From Roseateles sp. DAIF2 (GTDB lineage Bacteria; Pseudomonadota; Gammaproteobacteria; Burkholderiales; Burkholderiaceae_C): DNA of 64,000 nt. Location: NCBI RefSeq assembly GCF_015624425.1, contig NZ_CP049919.1, forward strand, positions 4,526,001 through 4,590,000, given 5' to 3'. A program made the translations under genes and the position numbers. The notes beneath the pieces were generated by a model, which had not been told where the DNA came from, searched no databases, and worked only from the letters and a program-made list of their open reading frames with translations. Within the stretch, counting starts at the first letter, position 1. Each line of letters begins with the position of its first letter. This document shows, piece after piece, positions 42,165 to 51,808 of the stretch.

Positions 42165-44920
42165 GCGCGGTGTTCTCCCTCAAGGTCTTCTTCTTCTCGC
42201 GGCAGGGCCGGCGGCTGGCCCAGCGGCAGGGTCAGCACGAAGGCGGCGCCGCCAAGCGCCGAACGCTCGGCCCAGATGCGGCCGCCATGGGCCTCCAGGA
42301 TGGCGCGGCAGATTGCCAGGCCCAGGCCCACGCCGGGGATGCTGCTCTCGCTCTTGGCGCGGGTGAACTTCTCGAACAGCGCCTCCTCGCGCCCGGCCGG
42401 CAGTCCGGGGCCATCGTCGGCGACGGTCAGGCGCAGGTCCGCGCCGTCGACCAGGGCCGCGATCTCGATGCGGCTGCCCGGCGGCGTGTACTTGGCGGCG
42501 TTCTCCAGCAGATTGGCCAGCACCCGCTCGATCAGCGCGGCATCGATCTCGACCAGCGGCAGCCCGGGCGCCAGCCGGGTCTGCACCTTGTGCCCAGCCA
42601 GCACGCTGTGCATCGCCTGCAGCGCGCCGCCCAGCACCTCGTCGATCGGCAGCCAGTCGCGGCGCAGCTGCACCGCGCCGCTCTGCAGCCGCGCCATGTC
42701 CAAGAGGTTGCTGACCATCGCATTGATGCGCTGCGACTCGCGGCGCAGCGCGCCGGCCATCTCCAGGCCCTGCGGCGGCAGGCCCGGCAGCGCGGCCAGG
42801 GTGTCGGCCAGGCCGTAGACCACCGCCAGCGGCGTGCGCAGGTCATGCGAGAGCGCCGACAGCAGCGAGTTGCGCAGCCGCTCCGACTCGATATGCACCA
42901 GTGCGTTCTGCGCCACCTCGACGTAATGCACCCGCTCCAGCGCCTGGCCGATGATGCTGGCCATGGTGTCGAGCTGGGCGCGGCGCTCCGGCCGCAGCAC
43001 CGCCTCCAGATCGCGCGGGCGCAGGCACAGCACGCCGCGCGCGCGCATCGGCGCGGCCAGCGGCAGGTAGAACCAGGGGCTGCCCGGCAGGGTGTCGGTG
43101 GCCAGGCCCGCGGCCTGGCCATGATCCAGCGCCCAGCGCGCGGTGCCGGCGTCCGGGGTATCGGCGCCCTCCCCTGGCGCCAGCGGCAACGGCGCATGCA
43201 GCTGCTCGTCCAGGCCCAGCACCAGGATCTGCGCGCGGCCATGCAGCTCGCGCGCCAGGCGCTCCTGCGCGATCTGCGCCACCTGCTCGGTCTGCAGCGC
43301 GCCGGCCAGCTCGCGGGTCAGCTCGAACAGCGCGCGCGAGCGCGCCTCGCGCTCCGCCGCCACCTCGGCCTGGTAGCGCAGATGCGCGGTCAGCTGGCCG
43401 ACGATCAGGCCCACCGCCAGCATCACGCCAAAGGTCAGCAGGTACTGCACGTCCGACACCGCGAAGGACAGATGCGGCGCGACATAGAAGAAATCGAACA
43501 GCCCGACGCTCAGGAAGCTGGCCAGCACCGCCGGCCCACGCCCCAGCTTCAGTGCCACGCCCAGCACCGTCAGCAGGAACAGCATGACGATATTGGCCTC
43601 GTCCAGCAGGTTCTGCAGCGGCCAGGCCAGCGCCGCGGTCAGCGCACAGGCCGCCGCAGCTTTCGCATAGTGCGGCAGCTGGCGCGCCGCCGAGCCCCAG
43701 GCCGGCGGCGCCGGCTCGGGCTCCGAACGCTGGCCCACCGCCGGTGGCAGCCCGACCTCGATCAGATCCACGTCCGGCAGCAGCGCCGCCAGGCGCTCGT
43801 ACAGCGGCCGGCCGGCGAACAGGCGGCGCCAGCCGGGCAGCGCCGGGCTGCGGCCCAGCACCAGCTTGGAGAGGTTGTGCTCGCGCGCATGCTCGGCCAG
43901 CGCCGCGGCCGCGTCCTGGGCCTGCAGCACCGCGGTCGCGGCGCCCAGGTCCTGGGCCAGGCGCATCTGGCGCAACACGCGCTCGCGCTGCGCGTCCGGC
44001 AGGCGCTGCAGCGCCGGCGTCTCGACATAGACCGCGTGCCAGGACACGCCCAGCTGCTGGGCCAGGCGCGCGCTGCTGCGCAGCACATGCTCGGCGCGCG
44101 GCGTCGGCCCGACCGCGCAGAGGATCGCCGCCTCGGTGCTCCAGACCTGGGCGATCGCCTCGTTGCTGCGCCAGGCCTGCACATCGTCCTCGACCCGGTC
44201 GGCGGTGCGGCGCAGCGCCAGCTCGCGCAGGGCCATCAGATTGCCCTTGCGGAAGAAATGCTTGGCCGCGCGCTCGGCCTGCGCGCCCATATAGACCTTG
44301 CCGGCCTTCAGCCGCGCCAGCAGCTCGTCGGCCGGGGTATCGACCAGCACCACCTCATCGGCCGCGTCGAAGAAGCGGTCCGGCAGGGTCTCCTGCACGC
44401 GCACGCCGGTGATGCCGCCGACCACGTCGTTCAGGCTCTCCAGATGCTGCACGTTCAGGCTGGTGTAGACATCGATGCCGTTGGCCAGCAGCTCCTCGAC
44501 ATCCTGCCAGCGCTTGGGATGGCGCGAGCCGGCCACATTGCTGTGCGCCAGCTCGTCGACCAGGATCAGCGGCCGCGGCTGGCCCTCTTCACGCACCAGC
44601 GGCTTGAGCCGCGCCAACGCGCCGTCGAGGTCGAACTCCGGCAGCGCCCGCCCGCGGTACTCGACCTGGCGCGCCGGCAGCAGCTCCAGCCCCTCGGTCA
44701 GCGCCGCGGTCTCGCTGCGGCCATGGGTCTCGACCACGCCGACCAGCATCTGCCGGCCCTCGGCTTTGAGCTTGCGCGCGGCCAGCAGCATCGCGTAGGT
44801 CTTGCCCACGCCGGCCGAGGAGCCGAAGTAGATGCGCAGCTTGCCGCGCGCGGCCTTTTCCTCGTCCGCTCGCAGCCGCTCCAACAGCGCGTCCGGGTCG
44901 GGGCGTTCGTCGTCCATCAT
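42161..44920 (-). CDS. kdpD: osmosensitive K+ channel sensor histidine kinase KdpD
   Basis: The 919-aa kinase has the KdpD N-terminal ATP-binding domain (RIYFGSSAGVGKTYAML, LVDELAHSNVAGSRHPKRW), a Usp-like domain around residues 250-370, four closely spaced membrane segments near 405-500 (VMLFLLTVLGVALKLGRGPA), a GAF-like region, the HisKA phospho-acceptor (LLSALSHDLRTPLAVVYGLA) and an HATPase domain (NLLENAAKYTPPGSRIEIAA, DDGPGLP). It senses potassium or turgor and phosphorylates KdpE. The ATG at 44920 lies 8 bp after the corA stop, so kdpD is probably translated from the same mRNA as corA. A second ATG follows immediately (MMDDERPD). Confidence 0.94.
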   Translation of the reverse strand: MMDDERPDPDALLERLRADEEKAARGKLRIYFGSSAGVGKTYAMLLAARKLKAEGRQMLVGVVETHGRSETAALTEGLELLPARQVEYRGRALPEFDLDGALARLKPLVREEGQPRPLILVDELAHSNVAGSRHPKRWQDVEELLANGIDVYTSLNVQHLESLNDVVGGITGVRVQETLPDRFFDAADEVVLVDTPADELLARLKAGKVYMGAQAERAAKHFFRKGNLMALRELALRRTADRVEDDVQAWRSNEAIAQVWSTEAAILCAVGPTPRAEHVLRSSARLAQQLGVSWHAVYVETPALQRLPDAQRERVLRQMRLAQDLGAATAVLQAQDAAAALAEHAREHNLSKLVLGRSPALPGWRRLFAGRPLYERLAALLPDVDLIEVGLPPAVGQRSEPEPAPPAWGSAARQLPHYAKAAAACALTAALAWPLQNLLDEANIVMLFLLTVLGVALKLGRGPAVLASFLSVGLFDFFYVAPHLSFAVSDVQYLLTFGVMLAVGLIVGQLTAHLRYQAEVAAEREARSRALFELTRELAGALQTEQVAQIAQERLARELHGRAQILVLGLDEQLHAPLPLAPGEGADTPDAGTARWALDHGQAAGLATDTLPGSPWFYLPLAAPMRARGVLCLRPRDLEAVLRPERRAQLDTMASIIGQALERVHYVEVAQNALVHIESERLRNSLLSALSHDLRTPLAVVYGLADTLAALPGLPPQGLEMAGALRRESQRINAMVSNLLDMARLQSGAVQLRRDWLPIDEVLGGALQAMHSVLAGHKVQTRLAPGLPLVEIDAALIERVLANLLENAAKYTPPGSRIEIAALVDGADLRLTVADDGPGLPAGREEALFEKFTRAKSESSIPGVGLGLAICRAILEAHGGRIWAERSALGGAAFVLTLPLGQPPALPREEEDLEGEHRA

Positions 44921-44928
44921 CGTTGTCG

Positions 44929-45894
44929 TCAGAGCCAACCGGCGCGGCGGAAGCGATACCAAAGAAGAGCGCAGACCGTCACGATCAGGCCCAGCGCGGC
45001 CGGGTAGCCCCAGGTCCATTTCAGTTCGGGCATGGTCTCGAAGTTCATGCCCCAGATGCCGGCGAAGGCGGTCGCCACCGCGAAGATGCCGGCCCAGGCC
45101 GCCAGGCGCTTGGTGACGTCGCTGTCCTCGATCGCCACCATCGACAGATTGGCCTGGATCGCGGTGGCGATGGTCTCGCGCACCGCCTCGATCGCACCAT
45201 GGATGCGCGCCAGGTGGTCGGCCACATCGCGGAAGTAATGCTCGGAGCGGCCGCAGACCGGCGGGATGCGCCCGCCATGCAGCTTGGACAGCATCTCCAG
45301 CATCGGCGCCACCGCGCGGCGCAGCTGCATCAGCCGGCGCTTCAATGCGTACAGGCGCTGGATGTTGTCGCGCGCCGCGCCGTTGGTGAAGATGCTCTGC
45401 TCGATCTCCTCCAGCTCCGATTCGAGCAGGTCGACGATCGGGAAGTAGCGGTCCACCACCGCATCCATCAGCGCATAGAGCACGAAGCTCGGGCCCTGGC
45501 GCAGCAACTCGGGCTCGCGCTCGGCACGCTCGCGCACGCCCAGGAAATGCTGCGGGCTGTGCTGGCGCAGCGACAGCACATAGCCGGGGCCGACGAACAC
45601 CGCCACCTCGCCGCGCTGGATCTCGGCGCCGATCCAGTCGATCAGGTGCATGCAGACGAACAGGTCGCTGCCGTACTCGTCGATCTTGGGCCGCTGCTGG
45701 CCCTTCAGCGCATCCTCCACCGCCAGCGGGTGCAGATTGAAGAGGCGCCGCCAGGGCTCCAGCTCGGCCGTGTCGGCGTCGCGCAGCGCCACCCAGACGA
45801 AGGTATCGGGCTGGTCCAGATAGTCTCCGACTTCCTCGGGGGCCAGGTCGGCCAGCTTGTGGCCCTCGCGATAGACGGCGCAGTTGATCAGCAT
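44929..45894 (-). CDS. corA: CorA-family divalent-cation transporter
   Basis: This 321-aa protein has a large cytoplasmic N-terminal domain and a long stalk helix (RDNIQRLYALKRRLMQLRRA), then two C-terminal transmembrane helices. The signature GMN occurs in AGIWGMNFETMPEL between them, as in CorA Mg2+/Co2+/Ni2+ channels, and the terminus is Arg-rich (YRFRRAGWL). It forms a pentamer. It lies between torF and kdpD with 30- and 8-bp gaps on the same strand, so it appears to be part of the kdp transcription unit. This is not part of the classical Kdp system and may balance Mg2+ against K+. Confidence 0.9.
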   Translation of the reverse strand: MLINCAVYREGHKLADLAPEEVGDYLDQPDTFVWVALRDADTAELEPWRRLFNLHPLAVEDALKGQQRPKIDEYGSDLFVCMHLIDWIGAEIQRGEVAVFVGPGYVLSLRQHSPQHFLGVRERAEREPELLRQGPSFVLYALMDAVVDRYFPIVDLLESELEEIEQSIFTNGAARDNIQRLYALKRRLMQLRRAVAPMLEMLSKLHGGRIPPVCGRSEHYFRDVADHLARIHGAIEAVRETIATAIQANLSMVAIEDSDVTKRLAAWAGIFAVATAFAGIWGMNFETMPELKWTWGYPAALGLIVTVCALLWYRFRRAGWL

Positions 45895-45924
45895 CGCGGC
45901 ATTGTCACCTCAGGCGAGCTTGCT

Positions 45925-46758
45925 TCAGAAGCTGCGCTGCACGCTCAGCACCAGGCCGGCCTTGCCCAGCTTCTTGGGGTTCTGGGCGGCGGCATTGCCG
46001 GCCTGGTAGTAGGTCTTGTCGGCATCGGTGGCGACCAGCGCGGCGCCGAGGTTGAAGCCGCCCAGGCTCTTGGTCAGGCCCAGCTTCACATCGGTATAGG
46101 ACAGCTCGCCGTAATGGCGCACCGACAGGCGGCCCAGATGCGCATCCAGGGTCAGGCCTTCGGCCAGCTCGAAGCGGTAATTCAGGTCCAGGTAGCTGCT
46201 GCCCTTGGAGCCGCCACGCGCCGGCAGGCCGTTGAAGAAGGCATAACCGGCGGTTTGGCCGTTCAGGCCGAAGTAGTCGGTCGCGGCCACCGACAGCTTG
46301 GCGCTGAACGCGGCGTAGGACAGGCCGACATAGAGATCCACGTTGTCGTACTTCTCGCCGGTCGGCTTGCCCGGCTCGCTGTTCAGCTTGGCGCCGGGAT
46401 AGAGGTAGGCCAGGGCGCCCAGGTCCAGGGTCAGGTCTTGAGCTAGCGCGAACTTGTAGCCGCCGTAGAGGTCCAGCTCCAGGCCGGCGCCGTTGTTGTA
46501 GCTGTTGCCCGAGACATTGGAAGCCCAGGTGCCGGCGTAGAAGCCGCTGCTGTGCGCGTAGTCGAAGCCGCCCTGCACGGCCGGCTGACGCCAGGTCTGG
46601 CTGATGCCGCGGAAGCGGTAGTCGCTGAACAGGCCGACGTTGCCGGTCAGGCTGTGCCCGGGTGGCGTCGCATCGGCGGCGGATTGGGCCAGCACGGGCG
46701 CCGCGCTCAGCACCAGGGCGGCCAGGACGAAGAGGGTCTTGTTGTTCTTGAGATTCAT
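45925..46758 (-). CDS. TorF-family putative outer-membrane porin
   Basis: The 277-aa protein has a signal peptide (FVLAALVLSAAPVLAQ) and a beta-barrel pattern of alternating residues with NVGLFSDYRFRGISQTWRQP near the start, the hallmark of TorF/TIGR02001 proteins. It ends in LVLSVQRSF with a terminal Phe as needed for BAM-dependent assembly. It is proposed as a porin; the solute is not established. Its position between kdpC and corA suggests a role in passage of K+ or other cations through the outer membrane. It is preceded by a hairpin-rich gap of 129 bp. Confidence 0.85.
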   Translation of the reverse strand: MNLKNNKTLFVLAALVLSAAPVLAQSAADATPPGHSLTGNVGLFSDYRFRGISQTWRQPAVQGGFDYAHSSGFYAGTWASNVSGNSYNNGAGLELDLYGGYKFALAQDLTLDLGALAYLYPGAKLNSEPGKPTGEKYDNVDLYVGLSYAAFSAKLSVAATDYFGLNGQTAGYAFFNGLPARGGSKGSSYLDLNYRFELAEGLTLDAHLGRLSVRHYGELSYTDVKLGLTKSLGGFNLGAALVATDADKTYYQAGNAAAQNPKKLGKAGLVLSVQRSF

Positions 46759-46800
46759 GACGGTACGACGGAGAAAAGGATGAAGAGGAAAAGAAAAGAC

Positions 46801-46858
46801 GATGAAGCCCCCTCCCCGATCTTTTTAAACTGGGCTTCATCGGGGCGCCGAGGCGCCC
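46801..46858 (-). other. Two stacked hairpins between kdpC and torF
   Basis: GATGAAGCCC (46801-46810) and GGGCTTCATC (46832-46841) form a perfect 10-bp stem with a 21-nt loop. Next to it GGGCGCC-GA-GGCGCCC (46843-46858) forms a short stem. On the minus strand the short stem comes first. This could reduce transcription or process the mRNA between the ATPase genes and torF-corA-kdpDE, giving lower expression of the downstream part. Confidence 0.5.
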
Positions 46859-46887
46859 GGAAAATAGAAAAGGAAAGGACTCGGTGC

Positions 46888-47460
46888 TCAGTGCGCCTGG
46901 TCGAGCGCCAGGTTCAGCTTCAGCACGTTGACGCGCGGCTCGCCCAGCACGAGCAGGTCACGCTGCTCGGTGTTGGCCTCGATCAGCGACTGCACCTGGG
47001 CCGGCGCGAGGCCGCGCTCACGCGCGACCCGGCCCGCCTGGTAGCGCGCTGCGGCCATGCTGATGTGCGGGTCCAGCCCGCTGCTGGAGGCCGTCACCAG
47101 ATCGGCCGGCACCGTGGCCAAGTTGCCCGGGTCGGCGGCGCGCAGCGCCTCGATGCGGCCCTTGACCGCATCGACCAGGGCCGGGTTCAGCGGCCCCTGG
47201 TTGGACCCGCCGGAGCCGGCGGCGTTGTTGGCCATCGGCCCAGTGGCCGACGGCCGGCCCCAGAAGTACCTGGGCGACGTGAAGTTCTGGCCGATCAGCT
47301 CGGAGCCGACGGTCTTGCCGCCGGCCTCGATCAGGCTGCCGGCCGCCTGCTTCGGGAACAGGGCCTGGCCGACGCCGGTGACGGCGAGCGGATAGAGCAG
47401 ACCGGTGATGGCCGAGAGCAGCAGCAGGCTGACGATGGCGGGACGCAGATGGGCTTTCAT
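46888..47460 (-). CDS. kdpC: potassium-transporting ATPase subunit KdpC
   Basis: The 190-aa protein has one N-terminal membrane helix ([20 protein letters not shown]) and the periplasmic domain motifs of Kdp[51 protein letters not shown] and the C-terminal [11 protein letters not shown]. KdpC stabilises the KdpA-KdpB complex and supports ATP affinity. It follows kdpB by 17 bp on the same strand. All characteristic blocks are intact. Confidence 0.95.
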   Translation of the reverse strand: MKAHLRPAIVSLLLLSAITGLLYPLAVTGVGQALFPKQAAGSLIEAGGKTVGSELIGQNFTSPRYFWGRPSATGPMANNAAGSGGSNQGPLNPALVDAVKGRIEALRAADPGNLATVPADLVTASSSGLDPHISMAAARYQAGRVARERGLAPAQVQSLIEANTEQRDLLVLGEPRVNVLKLNLALDQAH

Positions 47461-47477
47461 GATGACGAAACGCCTCC

Positions 47478-49556
47478 TTAAACGAGATGCAGAAGCACCA
47501 GCAGCCAGTCGATGACCTTGATGCCGATGAAGGGCACGATCAGGCCGCCGAGGCCATAGATCGCCAGATTGCGGCGCAGCAGGGTGGCGGCACCGACGGC
47601 GCGGTAGGGCACGCCCTTGAGCGCCAGCGGGATCAGCGCGACGATGATCAGCGCGTTGAAGATCACCGCCGACAGGATCGCCGAGCTCGGACTGTGCAGG
47701 CCCATCACATTCAGCGCGGCCAGCTGCGGATAGACGCCGACGAACATCGCCGGGATGATCGCGAAGTACTTGGCCACGTCGTTGGCGATCGAGAAGGTGG
47801 TCAGCGAGCCGCGCGTCATCAGCAGCTGCTTGCCGGTCTCCACCACCTCCAGCAGCTTGGTGGGGTTGGAGTCCAGGTCCACCATATTGCCGGCCTCCTT
47901 GGCCGCCTGGGTGCCGCTGTTCATCGCTACCGCCACGTCGGCCTGGGCCAGCGCGGGCGCGTCGTTGGTGCCGTCGCCGGTCATCGCGACCAGCCGGCCC
48001 TCGGCCTGGTAGTCGCGGATCAGCTTGAGCTTGGCCTCGGGCGTGGCCTCGGCCAGGAAGTCGTCAACGCCGGCCTCGGCCGCGATCGCCGCGGCGGTCA
48101 GCCGGTTGTCGCCGGTGATCATCACGGTCTTGATGCCCATGCGGCGCAGCTCGGCAAAGCGCTCCTTGATGCCGCCCTTGACGATGTCCTTCAGCTCGAT
48201 GGCGCCGAGCACCCGCGACCCCTCGGCCACCACCAGCGGCGTGCTGCCGCGCCGGGCGATCTCGTCGACCGCGCTGGAGACTTCCTTCGGGAAGCTGCCG
48301 CCCAGGCTCTCGACATGCTTCCTGATCGCGTCGATGGCGCCCTTGCGCAGCTGGCGCGCACCGCCGGCCAGGTCGACGCCGCTCATGCGGGTCTGGGCCG
48401 AGAAATGCACGAAATGGGCATCCAGGCTGGCGATGTCGCGCTCGCGCAGATTGAACTTGGCCTTGGCCAGCACCACGATCGAGCGGCCTTCCGGCGTCTC
48501 GTCGGCCAGCGAGGACAGCTGGGCCGCGTCGGCCAACTGGGCCTCGGTGACGCCGGGCGCCGGCACGAAGGCGCTGGCCTGGCGGTTGCCCAGGGTGATG
48601 GTGCCGGTCTTGTCCAGCATCAGCACGTCCACATCGCCGGCGGCCTCGACCGCGCGGCCCGAGGTGGCGATCACATTGGCCGCCATCATCCGGCTCATGC
48701 CCGCGACGCCGATGGCCGACAGCAGGCCGCCGATGGTGGTCGGGATCAGGCAGACCAGCAGCGCGATCAGCGCGGTGACCGAGACGACAGTCCCGGCGCC
48801 CGCTGCCTCGACGCTGAAGATCGAGTAAGGCAGCAGGGTCACGGTGACGACCAGGAACACCAGGGTCAGCGCCACCAGCAGGATGGTCAGCGCGATCTCG
48901 TTGGGCGTCTTCTGGCGCTTGGCGCCCTCCACCATCGCGATCATGCGGTCCAGGAAGGACTCGCCCGGGTTGACGCCGATGCGCACCACCAGCCAGTCCG
49001 ACAGCACCCGCGTACCGCCGGTGACCGAGCTGAAGTCGCCGCCGGACTCGCGGATCACCGGTGCCGATTCGCCGGTGATCGCGCTCTCGTCCACCGAGGC
49101 CACGCCCTCGATCACCTCGCCGTCCAGCGGGATCAGATCGCCGGCCTCGACCAGCACGACATGGCCCTTGCGCAACTCGTCCGACTGGGTCGGATGCCAC
49201 TGCGCGCCATGCCGGGGCTCATGCAGCTTCTTGGCCCAGGTCTTGGTCTTCAGCCCGCGCAGCGAGGCCGCCTGGGCCTTGCTCCGGCCCTCGGCCAGCG
49301 CTTCGGCGAAGTTGGCGAACAGCACGGTGAACCACAGCCACAGCGCGATGCCGAGCATGAAGCCCGAGCCCTCGGCGCCGGCCAGCTGGGGGTTACCCAG
49401 GCTGGCAATCCACAGGCCCGAGGTCAGCAGGCTGCCGACATAGACCACGAACATTACCGGGTTGCGCCATTGCACGCGCGGGTCCAGTTTGGTGAAGGCC
49501 TCCTTCGTGGCCTGGTTCACCAGCTTGGGGTCGAACAGAAAATCCTTGTTTTTCAT
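47478..49556 (-). CDS. kdpB: potassium-transporting P-type ATPase subunit KdpB
   Basis: This 692-aa P-type ATPase has the phosphorylation motif [10 protein letters not shown] (in [13 protein letters not shown]), the actuator SAITGES ([20 protein letters not shown]), [18 protein letters not shown] and hinge [20 protein letters not shown]. It supplies energy for high-affinity potassium import through KdpA. The length is normal. It is followed by kdpC and preceded by kdpA with an 8-bp gap, all on the minus strand. Confidence 0.97.
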   Translation of the reverse strand: MKNKDFLFDPKLVNQATKEAFTKLDPRVQWRNPVMFVVYVGSLLTSGLWIASLGNPQLAGAEGSGFMLGIALWLWFTVLFANFAEALAEGRSKAQAASLRGLKTKTWAKKLHEPRHGAQWHPTQSDELRKGHVVLVEAGDLIPLDGEVIEGVASVDESAITGESAPVIRESGGDFSSVTGGTRVLSDWLVVRIGVNPGESFLDRMIAMVEGAKRQKTPNEIALTILLVALTLVFLVVTVTLLPYSIFSVEAAGAGTVVSVTALIALLVCLIPTTIGGLLSAIGVAGMSRMMAANVIATSGRAVEAAGDVDVLMLDKTGTITLGNRQASAFVPAPGVTEAQLADAAQLSSLADETPEGRSIVVLAKAKFNLRERDIASLDAHFVHFSAQTRMSGVDLAGGARQLRKGAIDAIRKHVESLGGSFPKEVSSAVDEIARRGSTPLVVAEGSRVLGAIELKDIVKGGIKERFAELRRMGIKTVMITGDNRLTAAAIAAEAGVDDFLAEATPEAKLKLIRDYQAEGRLVAMTGDGTNDAPALAQADVAVAMNSGTQAAKEAGNMVDLDSNPTKLLEVVETGKQLLMTRGSLTTFSIANDVAKYFAIIPAMFVGVYPQLAALNVMGLHSPSSAILSAVIFNALIIVALIPLALKGVPYRAVGAATLLRRNLAIYGLGGLIVPFIGIKVIDWLLVLLHLV

Positions 49557-49563
49557 AGCGCGC

Positions 49564-51339
49564 TCACTTCCAGAGCATCAGGTGTTCGACGACGGGCCCC
49601 AGGGCCAGCGCCGGCACATAGTTCAGCAAGCCCACCAGCAGCACGGTGCCGATCAGCAGCACGACGAACAGCGGGCCATGGGTGGGCAGGGTGCCGCTGC
49701 CGACCGGGATGCGCTTCTTCGCGCCTAGCGAGCCGGCGATCGCCAGCACCGGCACGATCACGCCGAAACGGCCCAGCCACATCGCGAAGCCCAGCAAGGT
49801 GTTGTAGAAGGGCGTGTTGGCCGACAGCCCGGCAAAGGCCGAACCGTTGTTGTTGGCCGCCGAGGTCAAGGCGTACAGGATCTCGGAGAAGCCATGCGCA
49901 CCGGGGTTGGCAACACCGGCCTTGCCCAGCGGGCTCAGCACCGCGATGGCCGTGCCGACCAGCACCACGATGGGCGTGACCAGGATCGCGATCGAGGTCA
50001 TCTTCATCTCATAGGGCTCGATCTTCTTGCCCAGGTACTCGGGCGTGCGGCCGATCATCAGGCCGGCGATGAAGACCGCCAGCATCGCGAATACCAGCAT
50101 GCCGTACAGACCGGTGCCGACGCCGCCGAACACCACCTCGCCGAGCTGCATCATCACCATCGGGACCATGCCGCCGATCGGCGTGTAGGAGTCATGCATC
50201 GAGTTCACCGCGCCGCAGGAGGCCGCGGTGGTGACCACCGCGAACAGGCTGCTGGCGTTGATGCCGAAGCGGGTCTCCTTGCCTTCCATATTGCCGGCGG
50301 CGGCATCCACGCCCTGCGCATGCAGCAGCGGGTTGCCGGCCTGCTCGGCGGTCGTGGCGATCACCACGGCGACGATGAACATCGTGCTCATCGCGGCCAG
50401 GATCGCGACGCCCTGGCGCTGGTCGCCGACGATGCGGCCGAAGGCGAAGCACAGCGCCGCGGGGATCAGGAAGATCGCCAGCATCTGCGCCAGGTTGGAC
50501 AGCGGAGTCGGGTTCTCGAAGGGGTGCGAGGAGTTGGCATTGAAGAAGCCGCCCCCGTTGGTGCCCAGCATCTTGATCGCCAGCTGCGAGGCCACCGGGC
50601 CCATCGCCAGGGTCTGGGTCTCGGCCTTCTGGTCCTCCAGCACCGGCTGGCCCTGCGCATCCTTCAAGGGCTGGCCATCGGCGCCCAGCTGTGGGGCTTG
50701 GTAGGCGGTGGCCTCGACGGTCTGCGCCGTCTTGTAGGCATCGAAGTTCTGCAGCACGCCTTGGCCGACGAAGAACACCGCCAACAGGAAGCTGATCGGC
50801 AGCAGCACCCACAGGGTGATGCGGGTCAGGTCGGCCCAGAAGTTGCCGACATCCTGCTTGAGCTTGCCCGCGAAGCCGCGCATCAGCGCAAACACCACCG
50901 CGATGCCGGTGGCGGCCGAGACGAAGTTCTGCACCGTCAGCGCCAGCATCTGGGTCAGATAACTCATCGTGGCTTCGCCGGCGTAGCCCTGCCAGTTGGT
51001 GTTGGTGACGAAGCTGACCGCGGTGTTGAACGCGGAATCCGCCGTCACCGCGGCCATGCCCTGCGGGTTCAACGGCAGCACATCCTGGAAGCGCTGCAGC
51101 GCATAGGCGGCCAGCAGGCCCAGGAAGTTGAACAACAGCAGCGCGATCGCGTACTGCTTCCAATGCTGGCCCTGATCGGGCTTGACGCCGGCCAGGCGGT
51201 ACAGCACACCCTCGACCGCGCGCATCCAGCGCGGCAGGCGGCCTTCGGCCACCGCCACCAGCCATTTCGCCAGCGGCCAGGCGGCCGCCAGCAACACGAC
51301 CAGGAAGAGACCCAGGTTGATCCATCCGAGGCGGTCCAT
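49564..51339 (-). CDS. kdpA: potassium-transporting ATPase channel subunit KdpA
   Basis: The 591-aa membrane protein carries the four selectivity-filter regions of the SKT-like Kdp[57 protein letters not shown] and the last [18 protein letters not shown]. About ten membrane helices are predicted. It selects potassium, which passes to KdpB. The first helices ([20 protein letters not shown]) are typical. It starts 2 bp from the kdpF stop. Confidence 0.97.
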   Translation of the reverse strand: MDRLGWINLGLFLVVLLAAAWPLAKWLVAVAEGRLPRWMRAVEGVLYRLAGVKPDQGQHWKQYAIALLLFNFLGLLAAYALQRFQDVLPLNPQGMAAVTADSAFNTAVSFVTNTNWQGYAGEATMSYLTQMLALTVQNFVSAATGIAVVFALMRGFAGKLKQDVGNFWADLTRITLWVLLPISFLLAVFFVGQGVLQNFDAYKTAQTVEATAYQAPQLGADGQPLKDAQGQPVLEDQKAETQTLAMGPVASQLAIKMLGTNGGGFFNANSSHPFENPTPLSNLAQMLAIFLIPAALCFAFGRIVGDQRQGVAILAAMSTMFIVAVVIATTAEQAGNPLLHAQGVDAAAGNMEGKETRFGINASSLFAVVTTAASCGAVNSMHDSYTPIGGMVPMVMMQLGEVVFGGVGTGLYGMLVFAMLAVFIAGLMIGRTPEYLGKKIEPYEMKMTSIAILVTPIVVLVGTAIAVLSPLGKAGVANPGAHGFSEILYALTSAANNNGSAFAGLSANTPFYNTLLGFAMWLGRFGVIVPVLAIAGSLGAKKRIPVGSGTLPTHGPLFVVLLIGTVLLVGLLNYVPALALGPVVEHLMLWK

Positions 51340-51340
51340 C

Positions 51341-51430
51341 TCAGAACTCCTCGGCGCGGATCAGGGCCACGCACAGATAGACGAACAGCCCGGCGGCGAC
51401 GATGCCGCTGACCCAGTAGAGGGCGCTCAT
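51341..51430 (-). CDS. kdpF: K+-transporting ATPase small subunit KdpF
   Basis: The 29-aa product is one hydrophobic helix ([20 protein letters not shown]) followed by ALIRAEEF, the usual KdpF C-terminus. KdpF stabilises the Kdp complex. The start (ATG 51430) overlaps by 4 bp the stop of another very short membrane ORF, and the stop is 2 bp from the kdpA start, so all three are coupled. Confidence 0.88.
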   Translation of the reverse strand: MSALYWVSGIVAAGLFVYLCVALIRAEEF

Positions 51431-51522
51431 GGCTTGCCCCCCTGCAGTTGGTGGCTGGCGACGGCCAGACCCAGGGCCAGTCCGAACAGCGCCAGACTCA
51501 GGCCCAGAAATACCCAATCCAT
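51427..51522 (-). CDS. 31-aa membrane peptide preceding kdpF
   Basis: An ATG at 51522 on the minus strand opens a 31-codon frame: MDWVFLGLSLALFGLALGL followed by [12 protein letters not shown] and TGA. It has one hydrophobic helix and a short hydrophilic tail. It overlaps the kdpF start by 4 bp (ATGA), the same coupling used between other gene pairs here. It resembles KdpF in size and topology without sharing its terminal motif. It may be a leader peptide for translation of kdpF or an additional subunit. Short hydrophobic ORFs before kdpF occur in other proteobacteria, but no role is established. Confidence 0.6.
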   Translation of the reverse strand: MDWVFLGLSLALFGLALGLAVASHQLQGGKP

Positions 51523-51600
51523 TGTTCTTGCTCACGCTCAGTTGAGATGCGAGCAGCTTAGAAAGGGCGGCCTCAGAACCGCGTAGAAGCTCGGGGAGGC

Positions 51601-51624
51601 GGTATCAAGAAAGCGTAAAGACGG
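51601..51624 (-). promoter_or_regulatory. Candidate KdpE-binding region of the kdp promoter
   Basis: Read on the minus strand this stretch is CTTTACGCTTTCTTGATAC, an AT-rich tract with TTTAC/CTTTC elements resembling KdpE targets upstream of kdp promoters in proteobacteria. It lies about 80-100 bp upstream of the first small ORF of the operon. The segment 51523-51808 otherwise holds no gene that can be supported. Confidence 0.4.
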
Positions 51625-51808
51625 GCTCTGCTGGGTGATCGCTCCAAGCCGATTCCGCAGTCGGCCAGGTCAGGCTTGTCGACCTCGACGACCGCGCGGT
51701 GCAGACCCGCCCCCGCTGTGGTCTGCGAAGAAGTCTTGATGAAGGGGCAACGCTCAGCCATCTCTGCGCAGATCGGCTGGCACGAAATGTTGTGGGCGTC
51801 GATTCAGC

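Noticed and set aside
42170..45007. A 945-codon open frame on the plus strand
   Set aside because: It mirrors kdpD, whose Walker A, HisKA and HATPase motifs are clear on the minus strand.
51573..51761. A 62-codon minus-strand frame upstream of the kdp operon
   Set aside because: It lies over the kdp promoter region, lacks a Shine-Dalgarno sequence and shows no family features.
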